From Leptolinea sp. UBA1437 (GTDB lineage Bacteria; Chloroflexota; Anaerolineae; Anaerolineales; Anaerolineaceae): a stretch of DNA of 6,325 nt. Positions 1 through 5,754 of the stretch are shown here, one piece after another. The stretch lies in the NCBI GenBank assembly GCA_002329625.1, contig DCTP01000055.1:242-6566 (forward strand). The letters are read 5' to 3'. Position 1 is the first letter of the stretch, and every line of letters starts with the position of its first letter. The position numbers and the translations under genes are program-made. Under the pieces are notes generated by a model. The model was given only the letters and a program-made list of their open reading frames with translations, was not told the DNA's origin and did no database searches.

Positions 1-266
1 ATATTCAACGCCGCCGTTAATTGGTTGCAATGTTCGCCTGAGGTGGTTACGATGGCAACGGCATCCATATCGGCATTTTTCAACATCTCCCGAAAATTCG
101 AATAACAGTCCCTGACGCCGAGTTCGGTACGGGCATATTCCAACTCGCTTTCCAACAGGCTGCAAGCGGCTGTCAATTCGCAACCGGAAATCCGATCAGC
201 CAAGTTCTTGGCGTGAATTTTTCCTAATCTCCCCAAGCCCGCAATCCCGATTTTTAACTTTTCCAT
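1..266 (-). CDS. Gfo/Idh/MocA-family NAD(P)-dependent dehydrogenase, N-terminal part (inositol 2-dehydrogenase-like)
   Basis: The gene runs leftward off the window edge, so only the first 88 codons are present. The start is ATG (266-264), preceded at 5 nt by a clear AGGAGA ribosome site (277-272). The protein opens MEKLKIGIAGLGRLGKIHA: a beta strand followed by the GxGxxG dinucleotide-binding loop (GLGRLG, residues 10-15) of a Rossmann fold. It continues through a second strand (LTAACS) and a DAVAIVTTSGEH segment near residues 68-79. That segment matches the 'DAV.I.t....H' element of the Gfo/Idh/MocA oxidoreductases, which oxidise sugars or cyclitols with NAD(P) in the cytoplasm. The 'GLGRLGKIHAKNL' wording and the 'CSLLESELEYA' stretch resemble inositol 2-dehydrogenases (IolG/IdhA). 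The catalytic EKP and lysine/histidine region lies outside the window, so the substrate is not proven. It is divergent from the ABC importer genes, which suggests catabolism of the imported compound. The family is confident; inositol specificity is an inference. Confidence 0.85.
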   Translation of the reverse strand, partial: MEKLKIGIAGLGRLGKIHAKNLADRISGCELTAACSLLESELEYARTELGVRDCYSNFREMLKNADMDAVAIVTTSGEHCNQLTAALN

Positions 267-371
267 AAGATTCTCCTTCGTTATCTTAAACTTTTTTGTT
301 TATCGAACGTGATTCCAAAGCTAAATGGTTATCTGTCGAAAAATATTGAAAGTGTTCAGTCCTTTATTGCG

Positions 372-377
372 ATTATA
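372..377 (-). promoter_or_regulatory. Possible -10 box for the leftward dehydrogenase gene
   Basis: The minus strand reads TATAAT here, an exact -10 consensus, about 105 bp upstream of the dehydrogenase start. The hexamers 16-18 bp further upstream (TTTCTG, CTTTCT, ACTTTC) are poor -35 matches and there is no TG extension. In AT-rich DNA this may be chance. The 6-bp inverted repeat 378-383/396-401 would overlap the -35 zone and could be a regulator site. Confidence 0.3.
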
Positions 378-505
378 ACTTTCAGCCCAAAGTCAGAAAG
401 TGAAAGGAACTCTTTTTCATCAAAAATCAAAGAATTAAGAAATTTGTCATGTCGTAAATCATATTAAATATTATTTTTATAACCTATTAGTTTTTCTGTT
501 AATCT

Positions 506-514
506 TGATATAAT
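506..514 (+). promoter_or_regulatory. Extended -10 promoter upstream of the ABC operon
   Basis: The bases TGATATAAT give TG-n-TATAAT, an extended -10 element with a perfect hexamer (509-514). The -35 zone (for example TTAGTT, 487-492) is weak, as is common for extended -10 promoters. Transcription would start near 521, giving a leader of about 100 nt. The GTAAACGTTTAC palindrome lies directly on and after this start site, the right place for a repressor to block initiation. Confidence 0.6.
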
Positions 515-521
515 CATAAAA

Positions 522-535
522 TGTAAACGTTTACG
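522..535. promoter_or_regulatory. LacI/CcpA-type operator palindrome
   Basis: TGTAAACGTTTACG contains a perfect 12-bp palindrome, GTAAACGTTTAC (523-534), centred on CG. A central CpG flanked by AA/TT and ending in GT/AC is the hallmark of LacI-family operators. It also fits the catabolite-response consensus TGWNANCGNTNWCA at all but the last base. A second, imperfect palindrome overlaps it 6 bp downstream (GTTTACGTTAAC, 529-540, 10 of 12 positions symmetric). It covers about +1 to +15 of the extended -10 promoter, which suggests repression of the importer until the sugar or cyclitol inducer is present. The regulator gene is not in this window. Confidence 0.7.
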
Positions 536-565
536 TTAACCCATATTTATATTTTCAGCTTAGAA

Positions 566-594
566 TTGAATTACTTTTAGCCGTTCTCAATAAT
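566..594 (+). promoter_or_regulatory. Second candidate promoter close to the binding-protein gene
   Basis: TTGAAT (566-571, 4 of 6 to the -35 consensus) and AATAAT (589-594, 5 of 6 to the -10 consensus) are separated by the ideal 17 bp. Transcription would begin near 601, only about 19 nt before the ATG. If this promoter is the main one, the palindrome at 522-535 would lie about 70-80 bp upstream and would more likely be an activator or looping site. Sequence alone cannot rank the two promoters. Confidence 0.4.
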
Positions 595-619
595 TTAGTT
601 TGAACCATAGGAGGGAAAA

Positions 620-1567
620 ATGAAGAAATTTGTATTGATGTTCCTGATTGTTATTGCAGCAACAGGTATGCTCGTTAGCGCAGTCGGTGCAGAAGAAACC
701 TATAAAATCGGTTATGCCTGCAACAATTTTAATGACACGTTTCAAACAGTCATTGAAGGTTATGCCAAAGCCTACGCGATGGAAAACGGTGTTGAATACG
801 TCTATTCCGATGCTGGCGAAGATATATTAAAACAGCAAGACCAAATTAAAGCTTTCATCGCCGAAGGTGTCGATGCTTTAATTGTGGTGCCGGTCGATAC
901 CAGCGCTGCCGAACCGATCATTGATATGGCCACCGAAGCAAAAATTCCGTTGGTTTTTGTCAATCGTAATCCTTTTGCCGGCGTGAAGCCCGAAGATATT
1001 CCGGAAGGAGTCTATTATGTGGGTTCGGAATCCATCGATGCCGGAATTTTCCAGGCTGAATATTTGGTAAAACTGCTGGGAACCGAAAAACCGGTTGGTT
1101 ATGCCATTCTCGTCGGAATGCTCTCCAACGAAGCCGCAGTAGCCCGAACCGAAGGGAATAAACAGGTTTTAAGCAAATATCCGAATTACAAATTATTAGC
1201 TGAAAAGAACGGTGACTGGCAGCGTGATCAAGGGTTGACGATCACCGAAAACTGGCTCACTGCCTTTGGCGATGAATTAAATGCGATCCTTTCGAATAAT
1301 GATGAAATGGCGTTAGGGGCTCTGGAAGCTTTGGAAGCGAACGGCCGGGATGATGTTATTGTGATGGGTGTCGATTTGATCGACGATGCTAAAACCGCAA
1401 TTTTGGAAGGACGTCTCGATGCTTCTGTGCTGCAAGACGGTAAAGGTCAAGGTGAAGGCGCGATGAAAATCGCTTTGGCTGCTCTGAAGGGTGAGAAAGT
1501 TGACCCGATTACCATGATCCCGTATGTTCTGGTGACACCGGAAAATATTAAGGATTACGTTGAATAA
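620..1567 (+). CDS. Periplasmic sugar/cyclitol-binding protein of an ABC importer (RbsB/MglB/inositol-binding type)
   Basis: This 315-residue protein captures a sugar or cyclitol outside the inner membrane and delivers it to the permease encoded downstream. A strong AGGAGGG ribosome site (609-615) fixes the ATG. Residues 1-24 are a Sec signal peptide: MKK, a hydrophobic core, and a cleavage site AVGA|EE. There is no lipobox cysteine, so it should be free in a periplasm. The mature part starts with the strand TYKIGYACNNFNDTF and is a two-lobed type I periplasmic-binding fold of usual length. Family ligand-pocket motifs are visible: PVDTSAA (91-97), VNRNP (114-118), DWQRD (199-203), NNDEMALGA (226-234), GVD (250-252) and LQDGKGQG (271-278). 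'VYYVGSESIDAG..QAEYL', 'ARTEGN' and 'DWQRD....ENWLT' read most like inositol/rhizopine-binding members, so a cyclitol ligand is my inference; ribose, galactose or xylose remain possible. It is first gene of the operon, with a hairpin after it. Confidence 0.9.
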   Translation: MKKFVLMFLIVIAATGMLVSAVGAEETYKIGYACNNFNDTFQTVIEGYAKAYAMENGVEYVYSDAGEDILKQQDQIKAFIAEGVDALIVVPVDTSAAEPIIDMATEAKIPLVFVNRNPFAGVKPEDIPEGVYYVGSESIDAGIFQAEYLVKLLGTEKPVGYAILVGMLSNEAAVARTEGNKQVLSKYPNYKLLAEKNGDWQRDQGLTITENWLTAFGDELNAILSNNDEMALGALEALEANGRDDVIVMGVDLIDDAKTAILEGRLDASVLQDGKGQGEGAMKIALAALKGEKVDPITMIPYVLVTPENIKDYVE

Positions 1568-1583
1568 ATCGAATCATTAGCTG

Positions 1584-1620
1584 TAAACAGGGAAAAGAAC
1601 CGAACTTTTCCCTGTTTATT
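1584..1620 (+). terminator. Intercistronic stem-loop after the binding-protein gene (attenuator or mRNA-stabilising hairpin)
   Basis: A perfect 14-bp stem (1584-1597 with 1605-1618) closes a 7-base loop (AACCGAA). It begins 16 bp after the TAA and is followed by TTTCT, a poor U-tract. It sits inside the operon, 55 bp before the ATPase start. Such hairpins commonly allow partial read-through and protect the upstream message, giving more binding protein than membrane components. The stem is seen directly; the role is inferred. Confidence 0.75.
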
Positions 1621-1672
1621 TCTCAATTTGTAAATCAGTTTGTTTTAAATTCCAAAAAATGAGGGGAAAACA

Positions 1673-3217
1673 ATGGATAATGACAATTACCTGTTACGTA
1701 TGGTAAACATTGATAAGTCATTCCCCGGGGTACAAGCGCTGAAAGGCGTCAATTTGAACGTCGGTTATGGCGAAGTTCATGCACTGGTGGGTGAAAACGG
1801 CGCAGGAAAATCAACTTTGATGAAATGCCTGATCGGGATTTATTCGCCGAACGGAGGCGAAATCTATTTCGACGGTAAAAAAATTGAAAATTACACTACA
1901 GCTCAAGCGTTACAGATGGGAATTTCCATGATACATCAGGAATTATCTCCAATCCTTTATCGCCCTATCATGGAAAACCTATGGCTCGGCCGAGAACCGA
2001 TCAATAAATTCGGCTTTGTCGATCATAAACAAATGTACAAACAAAGTCTGGATGTGCTGAAAGAAATTGAGCTGGATGAAGATCCGCGGACGTTGATGGC
2101 AAACCTAACCGTTGCAAAAATGCAAATGGTGGAAATCGCGAAAGCCATCTCTTACAATGCCAAATTGATCATAATGGATGAACCCTCTTCAGCTTTGACG
2201 GAGCACGAAGAAGAACAACTATTTAAGATTATTCGCAAGCTGAAGGAATCCGGCACATCCGTCATTTATATATCCCATCGACTGTCCGAAATCATCTCAA
2301 TTGCGGATAAGGTCACCGTAATGCGTGACGGACGGGATGTCGGAACCGAAAACATCGAAAACATTTCTCTTGACCAAATCATAACGATGATGATCGGTCG
2401 GACGATGGATGAAATGTATCCGAAATTAAAAGTAAATATCGGCGAGCCGATTTTGCAAGTTAAAAATCTTTCTCATAGAAAATACTTTAAAAACGTCTCC
2501 TTTGAAGTCCGGCGCGGAGAGATTTTTGGAATTGCGGGGTTGATCGGCGCCGGTCGAACAGAGGTTATCGAAACTATTTTCGGCATTCGTCCGAAGTCCG
2601 AAGGTGAAATTCTCATTAATGGGAAACCTGTTGAAATAAATTCACCGCGGGATGCAATTGCCAACCGCATGGGGTTCCTGACGGAAGATCGGCGTGCTAC
2701 CGGTATCTTTTCCGTATTGGGCGTGGATGTGAATATGGCGATTCCCAATTATGACCGTTTTGTCACAAAATTCGGATTTGTAAACGAAAGAGCCGTCTCT
2801 GAAAGTTGTATGAAATTTGTCAACGAAATCCAGATAAAAACACCGAGCCTCACTCAAAAAATTCAAAATCTCAGCGGAGGAAATCAGCAGAAAGTTTTGA
2901 TGGCTCGTTGGCTGATGACCGAACCGGATATTCTGTTTCTTGATGAACCCACCCGCGGAATTGACGTCGGTGCAAAAGCGGAAATATACAAGTTGATTAC
3001 CATGCTTGCGGCGGATGGAAAATGCATCGTAATGGTCTCATCGGAACTTCCTGAAATTTTAGGCATGAGTGATCGAATTATGGTCATGCATGAAGGGAGG
3101 GTTACAGCCATTTTGGACAACGGACCCGATATCACGCAAGAAGTGATCATGCGTTATGCAACCGGTACGGAAAACGATTTTAAAGAAGAATATAGAGGAA
3201 TCTATGCAAAAGAATAA
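1673..3217 (+). CDS. Double ATP-binding subunit of sugar ABC importer (MglA/RbsA/XylG type)
   Basis: This 514-residue cytoplasmic ATPase powers the importer. The ATG follows GAGGGG (1661-1666) at 6 nt. Two fused nucleotide-binding domains are evident. Domain 1 has Walker A GENGAGKST (40-48), a Q-loop at Q89, Walker B LIIMDEP (165-171) and H-loop H202, but its signature is the degenerate LTVAKMQ (145-151). Domain 2 has the reverse: a degenerate Walker A GLIGAGRTE (289-297) with Arg in place of the catalytic Lys, a good LSGGNQQ signature (400-406), Walker B FLDEP (422-426), the TRGIDVGAK motif and Ser457 in the H-loop position. The TEDRR motif (337-341) is typical of this class. This asymmetry is normal for the family: one composite site (Walker A of domain 1 with signature of domain 2) is competent. 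Length is full. The 3' end overlaps the permease gene by 14 bp, showing tight coupling. The family is certain; the exact sugar is not, so no symbol is given. Confidence 0.95.
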   Translation: MDNDNYLLRMVNIDKSFPGVQALKGVNLNVGYGEVHALVGENGAGKSTLMKCLIGIYSPNGGEIYFDGKKIENYTTAQALQMGISMIHQELSPILYRPIMENLWLGREPINKFGFVDHKQMYKQSLDVLKEIELDEDPRTLMANLTVAKMQMVEIAKAISYNAKLIIMDEPSSALTEHEEEQLFKIIRKLKESGTSVIYISHRLSEIISIADKVTVMRDGRDVGTENIENISLDQIITMMIGRTMDEMYPKLKVNIGEPILQVKNLSHRKYFKNVSFEVRRGEIFGIAGLIGAGRTEVIETIFGIRPKSEGEILINGKPVEINSPRDAIANRMGFLTEDRRATGIFSVLGVDVNMAIPNYDRFVTKFGFVNERAVSESCMKFVNEIQIKTPSLTQKIQNLSGGNQQKVLMARWLMTEPDILFLDEPTRGIDVGAKAEIYKLITMLAADGKCIVMVSSELPEILGMSDRIMVMHEGRVTAILDNGPDITQEVIMRYATGTENDFKEEYRGIYAKE

Positions 3218-4190
3218 ATTTTCTTTTCAAAACATATTCGAGAAATACGGAATTGTTTTTGTTTTGATTCTGATGATTGTATTAATGAGCATCGCAAAAC
3301 CCAGTTTCCGCACCATGAACAATTTCCTAAACATTCTGACCCAAAGCTCAATCTATGGGATCCTCGCTCTGGGAATGACATTGGTTATCATCTCGAAAGG
3401 GATTGATCTTTCGGTCGGATCGATTTTAGGATTATCGGCTGTGATCGCAGCTTCTTTAGGACAAAGCATGACAGCTTCTAACAAGTATTTCCCCGATATG
3501 GGAGAACTCCCGATTATTATCCCGGTAATCGCAGCATTGTTGGTCGGCAGTTTATGCGGCGCAATCAACGGCGGTTTAATTGCTTTCACCGGAATTCCCG
3601 CTTTCATCGCTACATTAGGCATGACTACTATTGCGCGAGGATTTGCCTATATTTACACGGATGGAAAACCCATCAGTACGTTAACTCCCGCATTCAAATT
3701 TATCGGACAGGGGAAAATTTTGGGCATTCCTATGCCGGCGGTTATATATCTGATCATGATTATCATCACCTGGGTGCTCTTAAATAACACACGATTCGGG
3801 AAACGGGTATATGCTGTCGGCGGAAATATCAACGCAGCCGAAGTCTCGGGTGTAAACGTCAAAAAGATGCTCTTCCTGATTTACACTTATATGGGCTTGT
3901 TAGCGGGTATTTCAGCGGTTGTCTCGACCGGAAGAATGGTTTCCGCACAACCCGGACTGGCTGCCGGCTATGAATTAACTGCGATCGCTTCCACTACGAT
4001 CGGAGGAACCAGTCATTCCGGTGGAATCGGCACGGTTTGGGGCGCGGTAGTCGGCGCACTGGTGCTCGCGGTCATGAGAAACGGAATGACTATTTTAGGC
4101 ATCCATTCTTATTGGCAGCAAATTGTCGAAGGTTTGGTGATTATTATTGCGGTTATCCTTGATATGCGTAAAAATGCCAGGAAAAAATAG
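3204..4190 (+). CDS. Permease subunit of sugar ABC importer (RbsC/MglC/XylH type, BPD_transp_2)
   Basis: This 328-residue inner-membrane protein would dimerise to form the sugar channel. I chose the ATG at 3204 because AGAGGAA (3194-3200) lies just before it and the protein then opens MQKNKFSFQNIF, a short cytosolic stretch leading into the first helix. An in-frame ATG at 3156 would add 16 charged residues, deepen the overlap with the ATPase gene to 62 bp and lacks a convincing ribosome site. The sequence is strongly hydrophobic with many predicted membrane segments. It shows the family motifs 'GMTLVIISKGIDLSVGS' (residues 57-73), 'GAINGGLIAFTGIPAFIATLGM' near 109-130, 'VYAVGGNINAAEVSGVNV' (the ATPase-contacting loop, about 202-219) and 'GYELTAIASTTIGGTS' near 255-270. 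One permease gene is the rule in this ABC class, so the importer is complete: binding protein, ATPase and permease. The C-terminus is basic (RKNARKK), consistent with a cytoplasmic end. A terminator follows 20 bp after the stop. Confidence 0.93.
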   Translation: MQKNKFSFQNIFEKYGIVFVLILMIVLMSIAKPSFRTMNNFLNILTQSSIYGILALGMTLVIISKGIDLSVGSILGLSAVIAASLGQSMTASNKYFPDMGELPIIIPVIAALLVGSLCGAINGGLIAFTGIPAFIATLGMTTIARGFAYIYTDGKPISTLTPAFKFIGQGKILGIPMPAVIYLIMIIITWVLLNNTRFGKRVYAVGGNINAAEVSGVNVKKMLFLIYTYMGLLAGISAVVSTGRMVSAQPGLAAGYELTAIASTTIGGTSHSGGIGTVWGAVVGALVLAVMRNGMTILGIHSYWQQIVEGLVIIIAVILDMRKNARKK

Positions 4191-4210
4191 AATCTCCTTT
4201 TTTTATTTCC

Positions 4211-4248
4211 GAACGGCCGCAGAATCAAAACCTGCGGCCGTTCAATTT
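4211..4248 (+). terminator. Terminator of the ABC importer operon
   Basis: A perfect 12-bp GC-rich stem (GAACGGCCGCAG 4211-4222 with CTGCGGCCGTTC 4232-4243) closes a 9-base loop and is followed by AATTTTA. The U-run is short but the stem is very strong. It lies between convergent genes, 20 bp after the permease stop and 11 bp before the end of the leftward gene at 4255. It may therefore also stop or protect the opposite transcript, although on that strand it is followed by A-rich rather than U-rich sequence. Confidence 0.75.
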
Positions 4249-4254
4249 TACCTA

Positions 4255-4926
4255 TCATGATTCCTTTCGAATTACCCCGAGGTTACGAACCGTCTCGGTA
4301 ACACTTTCGCTATGCAAATCATCTACATTAAAACGGAGACACTTAAAGGTAAATTGAAGGATAAAGCTGATTCCGAAGACAGCGATAACGGTTCCGAGGC
4401 CCACTTTGGCTCCCATCAGCCAACCCAATAACAGAACCGTTCCTTCGATCATACCGCGGATCATCCCTACCGGAATACTGCTGAATTTCTTTTTTAAGCC
4501 GATCATCAGAGAATCCCGCGGACCGGCGCCCAAAGCCGAACCGATATAAAAATAGGACCCGAGACAGATTACAAATAAGCCGAACAACATGAATAGGATC
4601 CCCAAGCCATAGTTATCGATTCGCGGAATAAAGTTCCATCCGATAATCAGATCGCAAAATGTTCCGATAAAAAGCATATTCATTACGGTTCCGAAGCCGA
4701 TTTTCTCTTTCAAAATAACGGATACCATAACAATCAATAAACCAACCAGAATAACGATTTTCCCGAATGAAATGCCGGTTTTTTGCGATAAACCCATATG
4801 AAAAGCCTCCCATGGAGCTAAACCGACGTTGGCTTGAATCGTAATTACAGTTCCCAATGCATAAAGAAATAATCCCAGGAATAGTCTCAATAAACGAAAA
4901 AAGTAAGATTGAATGATTTTTTTCAA
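4255..4926 (-). CDS. YczE-type (COG2364) six-helix membrane protein, copy A
   Basis: This is a 223-residue integral membrane protein with about six hydrophobic segments (roughly 10-31, 52-72, 78-97, 105-127, 151-170, 176-196). It carries the family motifs GLAPWEAFHMG (35-45) and GAGPRDSLM (133-141). I recognise the YczE/YyaS/YitT-like family (COG2364), whose transport or other function is not established. The start is TTG (4926-4924): an in-frame TAA lies two codons upstream and the first ATG is far inside, past helix 1. The TTG start also aligns the protein with copy B. No Shine-Dalgarno is visible. A six-codon ATG mini-ORF (4943-4923) ends with a TGA that overlaps this TTG, so coupled initiation is conceivable. 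The gene ends with TGA directly followed by an in-frame TAG. It lies 75 bp downstream of copy B on the same strand, probably in one transcript. It converges on the ABC operon; no functional link to it is visible. Confidence 0.85.
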   Translation of the reverse strand: MKKIIQSYFFRLLRLFLGLFLYALGTVITIQANVGLAPWEAFHMGLSQKTGISFGKIVILVGLLIVMVSVILKEKIGFGTVMNMLFIGTFCDLIIGWNFIPRIDNYGLGILFMLFGLFVICLGSYFYIGSALGAGPRDSLMIGLKKKFSSIPVGMIRGMIEGTVLLLGWLMGAKVGLGTVIAVFGISFILQFTFKCLRFNVDDLHSESVTETVRNLGVIRKES

Positions 4927-4954
4927 TTTTTAGACAGCCACATTTCACCCGATT

Positions 4955-4979
4955 TTATGACTTGATGATACTGTCATAA
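4955..4979. repeat. Inverted repeat between the two YczE-type genes
   Basis: TTATGAC (4955-4961) and GTCATAA (4973-4979) form perfect 7-bp arms around an 11-bp spacer, within the 75-bp gap separating the two leftward paralogues. No U-tract follows on either strand, so it is a poor terminator. The dyad would suit a dimeric regulator or an mRNA-processing hairpin. A minus-strand TAAAAT (4957-4952) overlaps one arm and could be a -10 box for copy A, but no -35 stands at the proper distance. Confidence 0.4.
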
Positions 4980-5001
4980 TGCCAAAAATATGGAAACATT
5001 T

Positions 5002-5649
5002 TCAAATGGATGCAATATTTTGGATGGTATCCAAAACGCTTTCACTTTTCACTTTTTTCACATCAAAGTGCATCAATCGAAACGTAAATTGCAGAATAAA
5101 ACTGATTCCGAAGACGGACAAAATTGTCCCCAAACCTACTTTTGCACCCATTAACCAACCGAAAAAAAGGACAATGCCTTCGATACTGCCACGGATTGCT
5201 CCTACCGGAATTTTCGGAAAACGTTTATTCAATGCGATCATAATCGAATCGCGCGGGCCGGCGCCGAAACCCGCGTTGATATAGAAATACATTCCGAAGC
5301 TGTTGATCCATAATCCAATCAGCATAAAAACAATTCCGAGCCAATAGCTTTCACAAGTGGGAATGATATTCAAAGACAGAATAAAATCACAGAATATGCC
5401 GATAAAAAGTACATTGGCGATGGTACCAAATCCGAATTTTTCTTTCATCGCGACCGAAACAATCAGCAAAACGACACCGGTCAAAATAACAACTTTTCCG
5501 AAAGAGATTCCGGTTTGTATGGAAATACCCATATGAAAAGCATCCCAAGGAGCCAGGCCGATGTTCGCTTTAATCGTGACGACCGTACCGATTGAAAAAA
5601 GAAAAAGTCCGAGGAATAATTTAATAAAACGAATGAGATATCGAGGCAT
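5002..5649 (-). CDS. YczE-type (COG2364) six-helix membrane protein, copy B
   Basis: This 215-residue integral membrane protein is a close paralogue of the next leftward gene: about 129 of 208 aligned positions are identical (62 %) by hand count, without gaps. It has the same motifs GLAPWDAFHMG (31-41) and GAGPRDSIM (129-137), the same six hydrophobic segments, and an identical GWLMGAKVGLGT stretch. The start is ATG (5649-5647). It is the only one possible, because an in-frame TAA lies eight codons upstream with no other start codon between. The Shine-Dalgarno is weak or absent (AAAAGATCAGAAT precedes the ATG). A minus-strand TAAAAT with a TG extension lies just upstream as a candidate -10. 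Function in the family is unknown; a small-molecule transporter is only a guess from the all-helical architecture. Copy B is probably the first gene of a two-gene unit. Confidence 0.87.
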   Translation of the reverse strand: MPRYLIRFIKLFLGLFLFSIGTVVTIKANIGLAPWDAFHMGISIQTGISFGKVVILTGVVLLIVSVAMKEKFGFGTIANVLFIGIFCDFILSLNIIPTCESYWLGIVFMLIGLWINSFGMYFYINAGFGAGPRDSIMIALNKRFPKIPVGAIRGSIEGIVLFFGWLMGAKVGLGTILSVFGISFILQFTFRLMHFDVKKVKSESVLDTIQNIASI

Positions 5650-5670
5650 ATTCTGATCTTTTGAATTTTG

Positions 5671-5679
5671 ATTTTAACA
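5671..5679 (-). promoter_or_regulatory. Candidate extended -10 promoter for the YczE-type gene pair
   Basis: On the minus strand TGTTAAAAT gives TG-n-TAAAAT, with 5 of 6 matches to the -10 hexamer plus the TG extension. It lies about 21 bp upstream of the ATG at 5649. No good -35 stands 16-18 bp upstream. A start near 5664 would give a leader of only about 15 nt, consistent with the poor ribosome site. The upstream reductase gene has its own terminator, so the pair needs a promoter in this 5650-5754 interval. Confidence 0.4.
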
Positions 5680-5754
5680 TTAAAACATCCGATTGAATGA
5701 GATACCATACTTCACATGAGAACATAAACACCGAAGAAGCCAATGACCCGCGAT

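Larger units (their letters stand above)
267..619. other. Divergent regulatory region between dehydrogenase and ABC importer genes
   Basis: This 353-bp AT-rich gap has no credible gene. Its right half holds two candidate rightward promoters and a LacI-type palindrome, listed separately. In the left half the only promoter-like element for the leftward gene is a TATAAT on the minus strand (377-372) without a good -35. A weak imperfect inverted repeat (ACTTTC 378-383 / GAAAGT 396-401) overlaps the area just upstream of it. No riboswitch-like or other RNA structure was recognised. Confidence 0.6.

Noticed and set aside
312..323. ATCGAACGTGAT as a possible second operator for the divergent dehydrogenase gene
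   Set aside because: Only the outer three bases on each side are symmetric; the inner six are not, so it is not a convincing palindrome.
378..401. ACTTTC/GAAAGT inverted repeat as a terminator or RNA structure
   Set aside because: The arms are only 6 bp, AT-rich, with a 12-base loop and no U-tract; at this length chance is likely.
3156..3203. Upstream in-frame ATG for the permease, adding 16 residues
   Set aside because: It would overlap the ATPase gene by 62 bp and lacks a ribosome site; the ATG at 3204 has AGAGGAA before it and gives a normal family N-terminus.
3844..3857. TGTAAACGTC resembling half of the LacI-type operator, inside the permease gene
   Set aside because: Only one half-site is present, the other arm does not match, and it encodes the conserved SGVNV motif.
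4613..4948. Leftward 111-codon frame starting at GTG 4948, overlapping the start of copy A
   Set aside because: Its translation shows no family features, while the other frame encodes the conserved YczE-type protein aligned over its full length with copy B. I see no sign of a frameshift joining the two.
4979..5284. Rightward 101-codon open frame opposite YczE-type copy B
   Set aside because: It lies antisense within a well-supported membrane-protein gene, has no ribosome site and a lysine/proline-rich composition typical of a shadow frame.
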